This document shows, one piece after another, positions 1 through 8,503 of a DNA stretch of 64,000 nt. A program made the translations under genes and the position numbers. Within the stretch, counting starts at the first letter, position 1. The number at the start of each line of letters is the position of its first letter. Source of the DNA: Streptomyces novaecaesareae (GTDB lineage Bacteria; Actinomycetota; Actinomycetes; Streptomycetales; Streptomycetaceae); assembly GCF_000716875.1 (NCBI RefSeq), contig NZ_JNWQ01000007.1, positions 54,935 to 118,934 on the forward strand, written 5' to 3'. Below the pieces are notes generated by a model. That model had not been told where the DNA came from, ran no database searches, and was given only the letters and a program-made list of their open reading frames with translations.

Positions 1-1566
1 TCCCGGACCCGCTACGAGTGGACACTGCTGGACTTCGCGATCTGGTCGGCCGGCGCGATCACCGTGCCGGTGTACGAGACCTCCTCCCCCGAGCAGGTCG
101 AGTGGATCCTCGGCGACTCCGGCGCGGTGGCCGTGCTCACCGAGACCGGCAAGCACGCCGAGGTGGTCGAGCAGGTCCGCGAGCGGCTGCCGGAGCTGCA
201 GCACACCTGGCAGATCGAGGCGGGCGCCCTGGCCGCGCTGGCCGAGGCGGGGCAGCAGGTCTCCGACGCCACCGTCGACGAGCGCCGCTCGACGGCGACG
301 GCCGACTCGATCGCCACCATCGTCTACACCTCGGGCACCACCGGCCGCCCCAAGGGCTGTCAGCTGACCCACGGCAACTTCCTCGCCGAGCTCGGAAACG
401 TGACGGCCCGGATGGAGTCGCTGTTCCGGACCGGCGAGGGCTCCGTCCTGCTGTTCCTCCCGCTCGCGCACGTGCTCGGCCGGATCGCCGAGATCGCCGC
501 CGCGATCGCCCCCATCAAGCTCGGCCACGTCTCGGACGTCAAGGACGTCACGGCCGAACTCGCCTCGTTCCGGCCGACGCTGATCCTGGGCGTGCCGAGA
601 GTCTTCGAGAAGGTCTACAACACCGCCCGCGCCAAGGCCCAGGCCGACGGCAAGGGCAAGATCTTCGACAAGGCCGCCGAGACGGCGATCGCCTACAGCC
701 GGGCGCTGGACGCCGGCGGCGCGGGCCTGGTCCTGCGGATCAAGCACGCGGTCTTCGACAAGCTGGTCTACAGCAAGCTGCGCGCCGCCCTCGGCGGCCG
801 GGCCACCCACGCCATCTCCGGCGGCGCCCCGCTCGGCGAGCGCCTCGGCCACTTCTACCGGGGCATCGGCTTCACCGTCCTGGAGGGCTACGGCCTGACG
901 GAGACCTGCGCGGCCACCGCCTTCAACCCGCACGACAAGCCGAAGATCGGCACCGTCGGCCAGCCGCTGCCCGGCTCGGCCGTGCGGATCGCCGAGGACG
1001 GCGAGGTGCTGCTGAAGGGCCCGCAGATCTTCACCGGCTACTGGAACAACCCGCAGGCCACCGCGGACGCCCTCCGGGACGGCTGGTTCGCCACCGGCGA
1101 CCTCGGCTCGCTGGACTCCGAGGGCTATCTGACCATCACCGGCCGCAAGAAGGAGATCATCGTCACCGCCGGCGGCAAGAACGTCGCCCCGGCCGTGATC
1201 GAGGACCGGATCCGGGCCCACGCCCTGGTCGGCGAGGTCATGGTGGTCGGCGACCGCAAGCCCTTCGTCGCCTGCCTGATCACCATCGACGCGGACTTCT
1301 TCCCCAAGTGGAAGGAGCTCAACGGCAAGCCCGCCGGCGCCACCGTCGCCGACCTCGCCCAGGACCCGGACCTGCTGGCCGCCCTGCAGTCCGCGGTGGA
1401 CGACGGCAACGCGGCCGTCTCGCACGCCGAGGCGGTCAAGAAGTTCCGCCTGCTGGACGTCGAGTTCTCCGAGGAGAGCGGCTACCTGACGCCCTCGCTC
1501 AAGCTCAAGCGCAACGTCGTGCTGAAGGACTTCGCCGCCGACGTCGAGGCCCTCTACCAGAAGTAG
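1..1566 (+). CDS. Long-chain acyl-CoA ligase (AMP-forming), 5' end outside the window
   Basis: Activates fatty acids to acyl-CoA through an acyl-adenylate, for beta-oxidation and lipid synthesis. The frame is open from base 1, so the N-terminus is missing; 521 residues are visible. Adenylate-forming motifs occur in order: the P-loop TSGTTGRPKG at visible residues 110-119, the YGLTET motif of long-chain ligases near 297, the TGDLG motif near 366 and the GRKKEIIVTAGGKN hinge near 381. This fits the FadD15-like long-chain group rather than acetyl-CoA synthetases. A next in-frame ATG/GTG at base 64 would cut into the conserved N-terminal domain and is not the start. Transcription probably ends at the hairpin 35 bases downstream. 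The family is secure; chain-length preference cannot be read from sequence. Confidence 0.93.
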   Translation, partial: SRTRYEWTLLDFAIWSAGAITVPVYETSSPEQVEWILGDSGAVAVLTETGKHAEVVEQVRERLPELQHTWQIEAGALAALAEAGQQVSDATVDERRSTATADSIATIVYTSGTTGRPKGCQLTHGNFLAELGNVTARMESLFRTGEGSVLLFLPLAHVLGRIAEIAAAIAPIKLGHVSDVKDVTAELASFRPTLILGVPRVFEKVYNTARAKAQADGKGKIFDKAAETAIAYSRALDAGGAGLVLRIKHAVFDKLVYSKLRAALGGRATHAISGGAPLGERLGHFYRGIGFTVLEGYGLTETCAATAFNPHDKPKIGTVGQPLPGSAVRIAEDGEVLLKGPQIFTGYWNNPQATADALRDGWFATGDLGSLDSEGYLTITGRKKEIIVTAGGKNVAPAVIEDRIRAHALVGEVMVVGDRKPFVACLITIDADFFPKWKELNGKPAGATVADLAQDPDLLAALQSAVDDGNAAVSHAEAVKKFRLLDVEFSEESGYLTPSLKLKRNVVLKDFAADVEALYQK

Positions 1567-1599
1567 CCGTACCGCAAGCAGGTACCGCAAGCCGCCGTA

Positions 1600-1637
1600 C
1601 CGGAAGGGCCCCGCCGAGCACGGCGGGGCCCTTCCGG
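1600..1637. terminator. Bidirectional hairpin terminator between convergent genes
   Basis: A perfect 17-bp stem (arms 1600-1616 and 1621-1637) with a 4-base loop lies between the acyl-CoA ligase stop and the convergent glycosyltransferase stop. There is no U-tract, which is usual for Streptomyces terminators. It can serve both strands. Confidence 0.8.
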
Positions 1638-1657
1638 CATGACGTCAGCCCGCTCCG

Positions 1658-2794
1658 TCAGCCCGCCAGCAGCGAGGTCAGCCGCCCGGCCAGCAGGTCC
1701 CAGCGCCAGGAGCGCTCCACCCACCGCCGCCCGGCCTCGCCGAGGCGCCGGCGCAGCTCCTCGTCGCGCAGCAGCCGGACGATCCGCTCGGCGGCCGCCG
1801 CGGCCGAGCCGCCGGGCACCACGTACCCGGTCTCGCCCTCCAGCACCGCGTCCGGCGCGCCGCCGGAGTCCCCCGCGACCACCGGCAGGCCGGTCGCCGA
1901 GGCCTCCAGGTAGACGATGCCCAGGCCCTCGACGTCCAGCCCCCCGCGCCTGGTCCGGCAGGGCATCGCGAAGACGTCCCCGGCCCCGTAGTGGGCGGGC
2001 AGTTCCTCCCACGGCACCGAGCCGGTGAACCGCACCGAGTCCCGTACGCCCTTGGCGTCCGCCAGCTTCTCCAGGCCCGCCCGGTACGGGCCGCCGCCGA
2101 CGATCAGCAGCACCGTGTCCGGCACGTCGGCCAGGATCTGCGGCATCGCCTCGATCAGGGTGTCCTGGCCCTTGCGCGGCACCAGCCGGGAGACGCAGAC
2201 CACCACCGGCCGGTTCGCCAGCCCGAGCCGGCGGCGGACCTCGGCGCCCCCGGACTCGGGGTGGAAGGTCGTCTCGTCCACGCCCGGCGGCAGCTGCACC
2301 ATCCGGGCCGCGGCCTGCGGCCCCACCGCGGCGGCGATCCGCGAGCGGGTGTACTCGCCCAGGTAGGTCAGCACGTCGGTGCCCGCGCCGATCCGGCGCA
2401 GCAGCTGCCGGGAGCCGGGCAGCTGGGCCCAGGCGGCCTCGTGCCCGTGGGTCATGCCGAGCAGCCGCCCGGCGCCGGCCCGGCGCAGCGTGGGCGCCAT
2501 CAGGCCGAGCGGGGCCGCGGCGCCGAACCAGACCGAGTCGCACCGCTCGGCGCGCAGGATCTCGGCGGCCCGCCGGGTGACCCGGGGTGTGGGAACCATC
2601 ACCTTCGTCCGGTCCCGGATCACCGGGAACGGCTGCTCGGCGTCGAAGCGCCGCACCTCGCTGCCGTCCCGCCAGGTCGAGGCGTACACCACGATGCTTC
2701 CTGCGGGCTGACGGACGGCCATGTTGTGCACGAAGGCCTGGATGCCCCCCGGGCGGGGCGGGAAGTCATTGGTGACGATCAAGGTTCTGTGCAT
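1658..2794 (-). CDS. pimB: PimB'-like GDP-mannose-dependent mannosyltransferase (GT4)
   Basis: Very like mycobacterial PimB', which adds the second mannose to phosphatidylinositol monomannoside on the cytoplasmic face of the membrane. The 378-residue product has the family length and GT-B signatures: TNDFPPRPGGIQ at residues 8-19 (donor/acceptor loop), a THGHE motif in the N-terminal half, SRLVPRKGQDTLIEA opening the C-terminal Rossmann domain, and the EGLGIVYLEA segment with the donor-binding Glu pair. The ATG at 2794 begins right at the conserved N-terminus; a longer frame to 2866 adds 24 unconserved residues. It converges on the acyl-CoA ligase gene and diverges from the GT87 gene. The PimB' assignment rests on the whole motif pattern as I remember Rv2188c. 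Confidence 0.87.
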   Translation of the reverse strand: MHRTLIVTNDFPPRPGGIQAFVHNMAVRQPAGSIVVYASTWRDGSEVRRFDAEQPFPVIRDRTKVMVPTPRVTRRAAEILRAERCDSVWFGAAAPLGLMAPTLRRAGAGRLLGMTHGHEAAWAQLPGSRQLLRRIGAGTDVLTYLGEYTRSRIAAAVGPQAAARMVQLPPGVDETTFHPESGGAEVRRRLGLANRPVVVCVSRLVPRKGQDTLIEAMPQILADVPDTVLLIVGGGPYRAGLEKLADAKGVRDSVRFTGSVPWEELPAHYGAGDVFAMPCRTRRGGLDVEGLGIVYLEASATGLPVVAGDSGGAPDAVLEGETGYVVPGGSAAAAAERIVRLLRDEELRRRLGEAGRRWVERSWRWDLLAGRLTSLLAG

Positions 2795-3006
2795 CTGGCC
2801 ATGGCTCGCTCGGTCGGGGGGTGCTCGGCGCACCGCTGGGTGATCCGTACGATAGGTCAACACCATGACCCGCCGGGAACGGAAGCGCGTACGGCAACCG
2901 TTTGCCCCCCGGGTCAGTCCTAGTACCTAGGCCGTGATGCGGCGGCCCGGGCGTCCGTCAGTACGACGCCTCCGGTGAGGACGTCCGCGACGAACGAGGG
3001 AGCGCA

Positions 3007-4377
3007 GTGGAATTGGCCCCGGCCACCGAGTCCGGTTCTCCGCGCGGCCGCCTCGGCCGCCCGCTCGGGGCGCTCGCCGCGCTCGGCGCGACCTGGGTGG
3101 CCACCCGGACCGTGCTGGTGCTGCTGATCACCGGCGTCCTGAAGTCGCCCGGCGGCGACGTCACGGCCGACGTGTGGATGATCTACCACGCCTGGTACGG
3201 CGTGCTGCAGACCGGCACCTTCCCGTTCGACGACGTGACCTGGCAGTACCCGCCGGGCGCCGCCCTGGTGATCCTGCTGCCGGGGCTGCTGCCCTGGTCG
3301 TACCTGGTCTCGTTCTGGGTGATCTGCGGGATCGCCGACGCCGCCGCGGTCGCGCTGCTGATCCGCACCGGGCTGCGCCGGGGCCGGGCGCTGACCGGCG
3401 CCTGGATGTGGGTGGTGGCCGTCCCACTGCTCGGCCCGATGATCTACAACCGCTTCGACATCATCGTCACCGCGGTCGCCCTGGCCGGCCTGCTCGCGCT
3501 GATCCGCCGCCCGGCGGTGGGCGGGCTGCTGCTGGGCCTGGGCGGCATCGTCAAGGTCTGGCCGCTGCTCGGCCTGATCGGCACCCCCTCCGGCCGCCGT
3601 ACCCGCCGTTCCTGGACGCTGGCGGGGGCCACCGCCGTCTCGGTCGGCTTCCTGCTCGCGGCGGGGATGAACGGCGCCTTCGACTTCCTGGCGTTCCAGA
3701 AGGACCGCGGCATCGAGGTGGAGTCGGTCGGCGCGCTGCCGCTGCACTTCGCCCGGATCGCCGGCGGCTGGGACGGCAAGGTCACCATGAACTACGGCTC
3801 CCCCGAGATGCTCGGGCCGTGGGTCGCCGTGATCAGCAAGGTGATGATGGCCGGCACCGTGCTGGGCTTCCTCTGGCTGCTGCTGTGGCGCTTCACCTCC
3901 AAGCGCCGCAACGCGGCCACCATGTACGACGCGGCGCTGTGCACGCTGCTGATCTTCGTGGTGACCAGCCGGGTGATCAGCCCGCAGTACCTGGTCTGGC
4001 TGGTCGGCGTCGCGGCGGTCTGCCTGACCGTGCGCGGCACCAGCCAGCGGCCGGTGGCCCTGCTGATCCTGATCGCCTGCCCGCTGACGCTGGTCGAGTT
4101 CCCGACCGTGTTCACCCAGGTCCTGGCCAGCGAGCCCGGCGCGATCACCGTGCTGGCCCTGCGCAACCTGCTGCTGCTGGCCGCCACCGTGCTGTCCTGC
4201 GTCCGGCTCTGGCGCTCCACCCGCGGCGAGGCGCCGCTGCCGCCGACCGTGGTGCTGGACCCGGAGCCCGCCGCGCTGCCGGCCTCCGGCTACCCGGTAC
4301 GGCCGGGCATCGCGTACGAGCAGGACCTGCTGGACGGCATCGACCACCCGGGCGCCCCGGCCGAGCAGCGGCGCTGA
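3007..4377 (+). CDS. GT87/DUF2029 polytopic membrane glycosyltransferase-like protein
   Basis: A 456-residue integral membrane protein with about ten hydrophobic segments from residue 30 to 405 and a Pro-rich cytoplasmic tail. The WQYPPGA segment near residue 79 and a Tyr/Asp-rich first loop fit the DUF2029 (GT87) class, which uses polyprenyl-phosphate-mannose as donor in mycobacterial mannan synthesis. The start is GTG at 3007, preceded by a GAGGG ribosome binding site. It lies next to the PimB'-like gene on the other strand, which suggests a shared role in mannosylated lipids or glycans; that link is inference. The substrate cannot be assigned. Confidence 0.78.
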   Translation: MELAPATESGSPRGRLGRPLGALAALGATWVATRTVLVLLITGVLKSPGGDVTADVWMIYHAWYGVLQTGTFPFDDVTWQYPPGAALVILLPGLLPWSYLVSFWVICGIADAAAVALLIRTGLRRGRALTGAWMWVVAVPLLGPMIYNRFDIIVTAVALAGLLALIRRPAVGGLLLGLGGIVKVWPLLGLIGTPSGRRTRRSWTLAGATAVSVGFLLAAGMNGAFDFLAFQKDRGIEVESVGALPLHFARIAGGWDGKVTMNYGSPEMLGPWVAVISKVMMAGTVLGFLWLLLWRFTSKRRNAATMYDAALCTLLIFVVTSRVISPQYLVWLVGVAAVCLTVRGTSQRPVALLILIACPLTLVEFPTVFTQVLASEPGAITVLALRNLLLLAATVLSCVRLWRSTRGEAPLPPTVVLDPEPAALPASGYPVRPGIAYEQDLLDGIDHPGAPAEQRR

Positions 4378-4399
4378 CCGGCCCTCCGACGTCTCGCTC

Positions 4400-4461
4400 C
4401 TCCGGCGTCTCCGGTGTCTCGGCCCTTCGGCGCCTCAGGCCTCCGGCGTCTCCGGTGTCTC
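4400..4461. repeat. Two-copy 41-bp direct repeat between convergent genes
   Basis: The 21-base block CTCCGGCGTCTCCGGTGTCTC (first 20 bases quoted as CTCCGGCGTCTCCGGTGTCT) occurs at 4400-4420 and again at 4441-4461, separated by a related GC-rich segment. It fills the gap between the GT87 gene and the convergent metalloprotease-like gene. It looks like simple-sequence expansion. Confidence 0.7.
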
Positions 4462-4476
4462 CGCCCCGCCGGCGCC

Positions 4477-5679
4477 TCAGACCTTCAGCGCCGCCACCCC
4501 GTCCAGCCACAGCCGGGTGAACTCGGCCAGGCCGACGCCCAGTTCGGCGCGCAGCAGCCGGTCCGTACGGCGGTCCCGGTCCTCGCCCTGCCCGTCGCCC
4601 GCGCCGACGGCCCGGTAGAAGGCCACCAGCCGCTGCGGCCCGTAGCGGCGGGCGATCAGCTCGCAGGCCAGCCAGGACTGCTCGTAGGCCTGGGCGATGC
4701 CGGTGGCGCCGGCGGTGAAGTCCCGGTCGGCGGGCAGTTCGGTGGGCAGCCTCCCGGCGGTGACGTCCCGGGCCAGCTCGGGGGCGATCTGCCGCGGGGT
4801 GCGGCCGGAGTCCCGGTAGGCGGTCCAGTCGGCGACGCCCTCGGAGAGCCACAGCGGGGTCCAGGCCCGGGTGTCGGCCCTGGTCGCGACGTGGGTGGCC
4901 TCGTGGGTGACGACCACCTGCCGGCCGAAGTCGCTGAGCCGCCCGTACGCCTCCGGGTTGACCAGCACCCGGTCCGCCGGGGTGTGCGAGGGCGCGCCGG
5001 GGGCGGCCACGGTGACCGCCGCCATGCCCGCCCAGCCCGCCGGGTCGCCCTCCAGGAGCCGGGCGAACTGCGCTTCGGTGGCGGACAGTTCGAGCAGCAG
5101 CCGGCCGGGCCAGGCGTCGCCCCAGACCGCGCCGACGGCGGGTACCGCGCGGTCCCCCACCGCGACCAGCCCGGCCGGGTCGGGTCCGTCGGCCAGGCCG
5201 AGCACCAGGCAGTGCGCGCCCGACGCCGACCGGGTGGCACCGAGGTCCCACAGCGCGGGCGGCCCGCTCGTGCTCTCCTCGTGCTCGACCCGCCAGCCGT
5301 CCCCGGCCCGGGCCAGCTCGATCCGGCGCGGGTACACCACCGGGTGGTCGTCGTACCCGGCGATCCGCACCGCCAGGTCGGCGGCGGCGGTCAGCCGGTC
5401 CGGCGGGCCGGCCGCGGCGAGCACCAGGTTGCGGTACGAAGCCTCGGCGACCGGCAGTCCGGTCCGGGCCGGCAGCGAGCGCGCCCGCTCCGCCAGCACC
5501 GTGCCCACCTCGCCGCGCAGGTCGGCCGCCTGCCGGGCGGGCGCCGCCGGGGCCGCGGGCGGCAGCGACAGCTGGGCCAGCCCGCCGGCCGCGAGCAGCA
5601 GCGCACCGCGCCGGGACAGCGCGCGGCGGGGTATGTGGGCCGGGTCGTGGCCGGCGGGGCCGGACGGCGACGCGCTCAG
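4477..5679 (-). CDS. Secreted gluzincin-type metalloprotease-like protein, probable CTG start
   Basis: Contains HEATH followed by WLSEG with a Glu about 24 residues later, the zinc-ligand pattern of gluzincins (peptidase M1-like clan MA). Starting at CTG (5679-5677), the 400-residue product has an N-terminal segment with twin arginines (RRALSRRGALLLAAGG) followed by an Ala/Pro-rich stretch, which reads as a Tat or Sec signal. That CTG overlaps the TGA of the upstream NlpC gene (CTGA), with GGGGGTGG about 8 bases before it. No in-frame ATG, GTG or TTG exists between this point and well inside the NlpC gene; the first is GTG at 5508, which would remove the signal peptide. The start is inference; the fold is likely; the substrate is unknown. 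Confidence 0.75.
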   Translation of the reverse strand: MSASPSGPAGHDPAHIPRRALSRRGALLLAAGGLAQLSLPPAAPAAPARQAADLRGEVGTVLAERARSLPARTGLPVAEASYRNLVLAAAGPPDRLTAAADLAVRIAGYDDHPVVYPRRIELARAGDGWRVEHEESTSGPPALWDLGATRSASGAHCLVLGLADGPDPAGLVAVGDRAVPAVGAVWGDAWPGRLLLELSATEAQFARLLEGDPAGWAGMAAVTVAAPGAPSHTPADRVLVNPEAYGRLSDFGRQVVVTHEATHVATRADTRAWTPLWLSEGVADWTAYRDSGRTPRQIAPELARDVTAGRLPTELPADRDFTAGATGIAQAYEQSWLACELIARRYGPQRLVAFYRAVGAGDGQGEDRDRRTDRLLRAELGVGLAEFTRLWLDGVAALKV

Positions 5680-6722
5680 AGCCGGACCACCCCCGCGACC
5701 GGCATGGCGTTGACGCTCTCGTAGCGGACCTTGGCGCCCGGGTAGGGGGCGTGCACGATGACGCCGCCGCCGGCGTACATGCCCACGTGGTGCATGTCCC
5801 GGTAGAAGATCACCAGGTCTCCCGGTCGCGCGTCGGAGAGGTTGACCCGCTGCCCGGCGGACGCCTGGGCCTGCGAGGTCCGCGGCAGGGTCACTCCGGC
5901 CTGCCGCCAGCTGTAGTACATCAGACCGGAGCAGTCGAACGCGCGGGGCCCGGTCGCCCCGTAGACGTACGGCGAGCCGATCATCCGCACCGCGGCGGCC
6001 AGGGCGGCCGCCCCGCGCTCGGACGCGGGCGGGGTGGAGCCGAGGTCCAGCCGGTCGGTGCCGCGGGTGGCGCGCTGCTCGGCGTCCTGGGCGTCCTGGG
6101 CGGTCATCCTGGCCCGTTCGGCGGCGTCCAGGCCGCTGAGCAGCTTCTGCGCCCTGGCCAGCCGCTGCTGGACCTGCTGCTTGATGTCGGCGAGCGAGCG
6201 GCGGTTCTCGTCCAGCTCGGCGAGCTTGCCGGCCGCCTCGCTGCGGCGCTGGTCGAGCCGGCGCTGGCGGCTCACCAGCTCGTGCAGCGTCTCCTGCTGC
6301 CGTTCGGCGGCCTGGCTCAGGGTGCGGGCGCGGGCGAGGTAGCCCTCCGGGTCGGGCGAGAGCATCAGCTGGGCGGTCTGGCTCATCCCGCCGCCGCGGT
6401 ACTCGGCCCCGGCGACGGTCGCCAGGTCGCCGCGCAGTTCGTTGAGCTGGTCCTGGGCGACGGCGATCTCGCCCTGCAGGATCGTGGTCTCGTCCTGGAG
6501 CCTGCGCTGCGCCTCCAGCGCCGCGTTGTACTTCTCCGACGCCTGCTCGGCCTCGTCGTAGAGCTGCTCCACCTGCGCCTTGACGTCCTTGCGGTCGGCC
6601 GGGTCGGGGCTGCCGGGGGCGGCGTGGGCGCTGCCGCTGGTGACCACGCCCAGCGCGGTGGTGGCGGCCGCCGTCAGCACCAGCGCACGGGCGAGCAGTT
6701 GGGAACGGCGGTGCACGGGCAT
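5676..6722 (-). CDS. Secreted NlpC/P60 peptidoglycan endopeptidase (paralog 1)
   Basis: A RipA-like cell-wall hydrolase that cuts peptide stems of peptidoglycan. The 348 residues comprise a signal peptide (about 1-35), a long coiled coil (about 45-215) that in this family tends to hold the enzyme inactive, and a C-terminal NlpC/P60 domain (about 235-348). The triad is visible: Cys264 in FDCSGL, His312 in HHVGMY, His324 in IVHAP. TTGGAG lies 9 bases before the ATG. It is the last of three neighbouring paralogs, each separately spaced, and its TGA overlaps the proposed CTG of the next gene. It differs from its paralogs in having YVYGATG in place of YVWGATG. Confidence 0.92.
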   Translation of the reverse strand: MPVHRRSQLLARALVLTAAATTALGVVTSGSAHAAPGSPDPADRKDVKAQVEQLYDEAEQASEKYNAALEAQRRLQDETTILQGEIAVAQDQLNELRGDLATVAGAEYRGGGMSQTAQLMLSPDPEGYLARARTLSQAAERQQETLHELVSRQRRLDQRRSEAAGKLAELDENRRSLADIKQQVQQRLARAQKLLSGLDAAERARMTAQDAQDAEQRATRGTDRLDLGSTPPASERGAAALAAAVRMIGSPYVYGATGPRAFDCSGLMYYSWRQAGVTLPRTSQAQASAGQRVNLSDARPGDLVIFYRDMHHVGMYAGGGVIVHAPYPGAKVRYESVNAMPVAGVVRL

Positions 6723-6897
6723 GGCGGCAGCGGCTCCAATCCTGCGGTTCGGCCCCGCCGCCGCCGCACTGCGGGCGGCCGTCGAGCGGGAGTCCGGTGG
6801 CAGACGTTAGCGAGTCCGGGCAAGCGAGTCCAAACCCCTACCAACTCGAATATTTGACCCGTAATCGGACACCAGCGCGAACCGCCGACAAAGCCGC

Positions 6898-6930
6898 AGG
6901 CCCGGCCTTCCGTGACGGAAGACCGGGCCT
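6898..6930 (-). terminator. Hairpin terminator after NlpC/P60 paralog 2
   Basis: A strong stem (AGGCCCGGCCTTCCG paired with its near-perfect complement, 4-base loop) lies 18 bases past the stop of the NlpC gene. It separates paralog 2 from paralog 1 transcriptionally. Confidence 0.75.
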
Positions 6931-6947
6931 GGAGGCGCCGAGCGGGG

Positions 6948-8069
6948 TCAGACCCGCACGATGGAGCTCAGCGGCATGTTGGTGACGGCCTCGTAGCGCA
7001 CGCTGGCACCCGGCTTGGGTGCGTGCAGCACCTGGCCGTTGCCCGCGTAGATGCCGACGTGGTGGGCGTCGCTGTAGAAGATCAGCAGGTCGCCGGGCTG
7101 GGCCTGGGACAGGTCGGAGCCGATCCGGGTCCCGGCGCTGGCCTGCTCCTGCGAGGTGCGCGGCAGCGAGACGTTGGCCTGGTTGAACGCCCAGACCATC
7201 AGGCCGGAGCAGTCGAAGGAGCCCGGGCCGGTGGCGCCCCACACGTACGGGCTGCCGATCTTGGTGGCGGCGGCGGCCAGCGCGGCGGCGCCGTGCGAGC
7301 TGCCGGGCGCGGCCGGCTTGGCAACCGGCGAGGTCGGGGCCGGGGAGAGGTCGCCGCGGCTGTTGTCGCGCGAGGCGCGGTCGGCGGCCTGCTGCTGGGC
7401 CTTGGCGGCGTCGGCCTGGGCCTTGGCGTCCGCGGCGGCCTTCTCCTCGGCCGCCTTCAGCGCCACCCGCTCCTGCTCGGTCAGGGTGTTGAGCAGGTCC
7501 TGGGCGGCCTTCAGCTTGTTCTGGACCTCGTCCTTGGAGGACTTCAGCTGCTGGGTGGTGGACTCCAGCTCGGCGAGCTTGCCCTGGGCCTCGGTGCGGT
7601 CCTGGTCCAGCTTGCGCTGCTGCTCCTGGAGCTGCTTCAGCTGGTTCCTCTGGGTGTCACCGGCCTGGTTCAGCGCACCGGCCTGGTTGAGGAAGTTGTC
7701 CGGGCTGGAGGAGAACATCAGCTGGACGGTCGGGGATATGCCGCCGTTGCGGTACTGCTCCCCGGCGATCTCGGCGAGACCGCCCTGCAGCTCGGTGACC
7801 TGGGCCTGCTGGCGGGCCACCTGGTCCTGCAGGCCGGTGACCTGCTTCTCCAGCGTCTGCTGCTTCTCCTGGGCGGCGTTGTACTGCTCGGTCGCCACCT
7901 CGGCCTGCTCGTTGAGCTGGTCGACCTGCTCCTTGACCTGGTCCTTGGTCGGCTGCGGGTCGGCGTGCGCGCCGGACTGCGCGGAGAGGGCGACGGCTGC
8001 GGCGGCGACACCGGTCAGGATCGAGACCCGGGCGCGGCCTGCTGGCTTGGGACGACGATGGGACGCCAC
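6948..8069 (-). CDS. Secreted NlpC/P60 peptidoglycan endopeptidase (paralog 2)
   Basis: Same layout as its neighbours: signal peptide (1-36), coiled coil (about 45-235) with a long Ala/Gln/Lys insert at 205-232, a Pro/Ala linker and the NlpC/P60 domain (258-373). Catalytic residues are Cys287 (FDCSGL), His337 (HHVGIY) and His349 (LHAP). The start is GTG at 8069, with AGAAGGAG 9 bases upstream. Its 5' leader carries a c-di-AMP (ydaO) riboswitch ending just before the ribosome binding site, so expression should fall as c-di-AMP rises, as described for other Streptomyces wall hydrolases. It is the only one of the three paralogs with that leader. Confidence 0.94.
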   Translation of the reverse strand: MASHRRPKPAGRARVSILTGVAAAAVALSAQSGAHADPQPTKDQVKEQVDQLNEQAEVATEQYNAAQEKQQTLEKQVTGLQDQVARQQAQVTELQGGLAEIAGEQYRNGGISPTVQLMFSSSPDNFLNQAGALNQAGDTQRNQLKQLQEQQRKLDQDRTEAQGKLAELESTTQQLKSSKDEVQNKLKAAQDLLNTLTEQERVALKAAEEKAAADAKAQADAAKAQQQAADRASRDNSRGDLSPAPTSPVAKPAAPGSSHGAAALAAAATKIGSPYVWGATGPGSFDCSGLMVWAFNQANVSLPRTSQEQASAGTRIGSDLSQAQPGDLLIFYSDAHHVGIYAGNGQVLHAPKPGASVRYEAVTNMPLSSIVRV

Positions 8070-8093
8070 GAAGGCGGACTCCTTCTTCCTACG

Positions 8094-8294
8094 TCCGCCT
8101 ACCGGGTGAGCTGACGGGTTCGGGCCGGAAGCATTGCCCTACGACGCCTCACGACCGTTCGACCGGCCGACCTGGCGCCGATTCACCCCGGAGGAACGTG
8201 GTTCCCCGGCTCCGCTCCGCAGCGCCCCCGACCACTGGGCTCCCCTGTCGGGCAGTCGCTTCGACCTGCCCCGCTGCCTCGCGAACTCGGCGGT
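8094..8294 (-). promoter_or_regulatory. c-di-AMP riboswitch (ydaO/yuaA type)
   Basis: On the minus strand the leader carries the family's conserved blocks in order: GCCGGGGAACCACG, then GGGGTGAATCGG, then GTAGGGCAA, then CCGAACCCGTCAGCTCACC. The outer stem can form between CCGCC near 8290 and GGCGG near 8097. The 3' end of the element lies about 8 bases before the AGAAGGAG ribosome binding site of the downstream NlpC/P60 gene. The blocks are seen directly; the ligand is known for the family; the mechanism here (transcriptional or translational) is not evident. Exact 5' boundary is approximate. Confidence 0.92.
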
Positions 8295-8348
8295 GACCAC
8301 CGCCGCCACCCAGGCTGGGTGATCGACAGTGCGGTGGTTCGGGGCACG

Positions 8349-8378
8349 ACCCTAGTAACTGAACCGTGATCGGTTCAA
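8349..8378 (-). promoter_or_regulatory. Promoter with overlapping palindrome, riboswitch-controlled NlpC gene
   Basis: Minus-strand -35 TTGAAC and -10 TAGGGT are 18 bases apart, a good match to the main HrdB sigma factor. A perfect 7-bp inverted repeat, TGAACCG-N4-CGGTTCA (8360-8377), overlaps the -35 box, where a repressor would block polymerase. The transcript would carry a roughly 50-base spacer and then the riboswitch. The rest of the 502-base gap (8070-8571) holds only the riboswitch and the terminator of paralog 3. Confidence 0.55.
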
Positions 8379-8503
8379 ATCCTTGTCAGAAAAAAGACAG
8401 AAGATTACCCAAGTTCTTTTGTGAAAATGACCGATCGTGATCGCCACCGCACGCAAGGCTGATCAGGTCTCACCAGGCGGTCACAAACGGGCGAAAAGCC
8501 GAA

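Noticed and set aside
3007..4520. Long open frames opposite or out of phase with the GT87 gene and many other genes
   Set aside because: Very high GC keeps shadow frames open; their translations are Arg/Pro/Ala-rich without domains, and third-position GC bias supports only the annotated frame.
8371..8382. CGGTTCAAATCC resembling a tRNA T-arm
   Set aside because: No acceptor stem, anticodon arm or D-arm can be placed around it, and it lies within the NlpC promoter palindrome.
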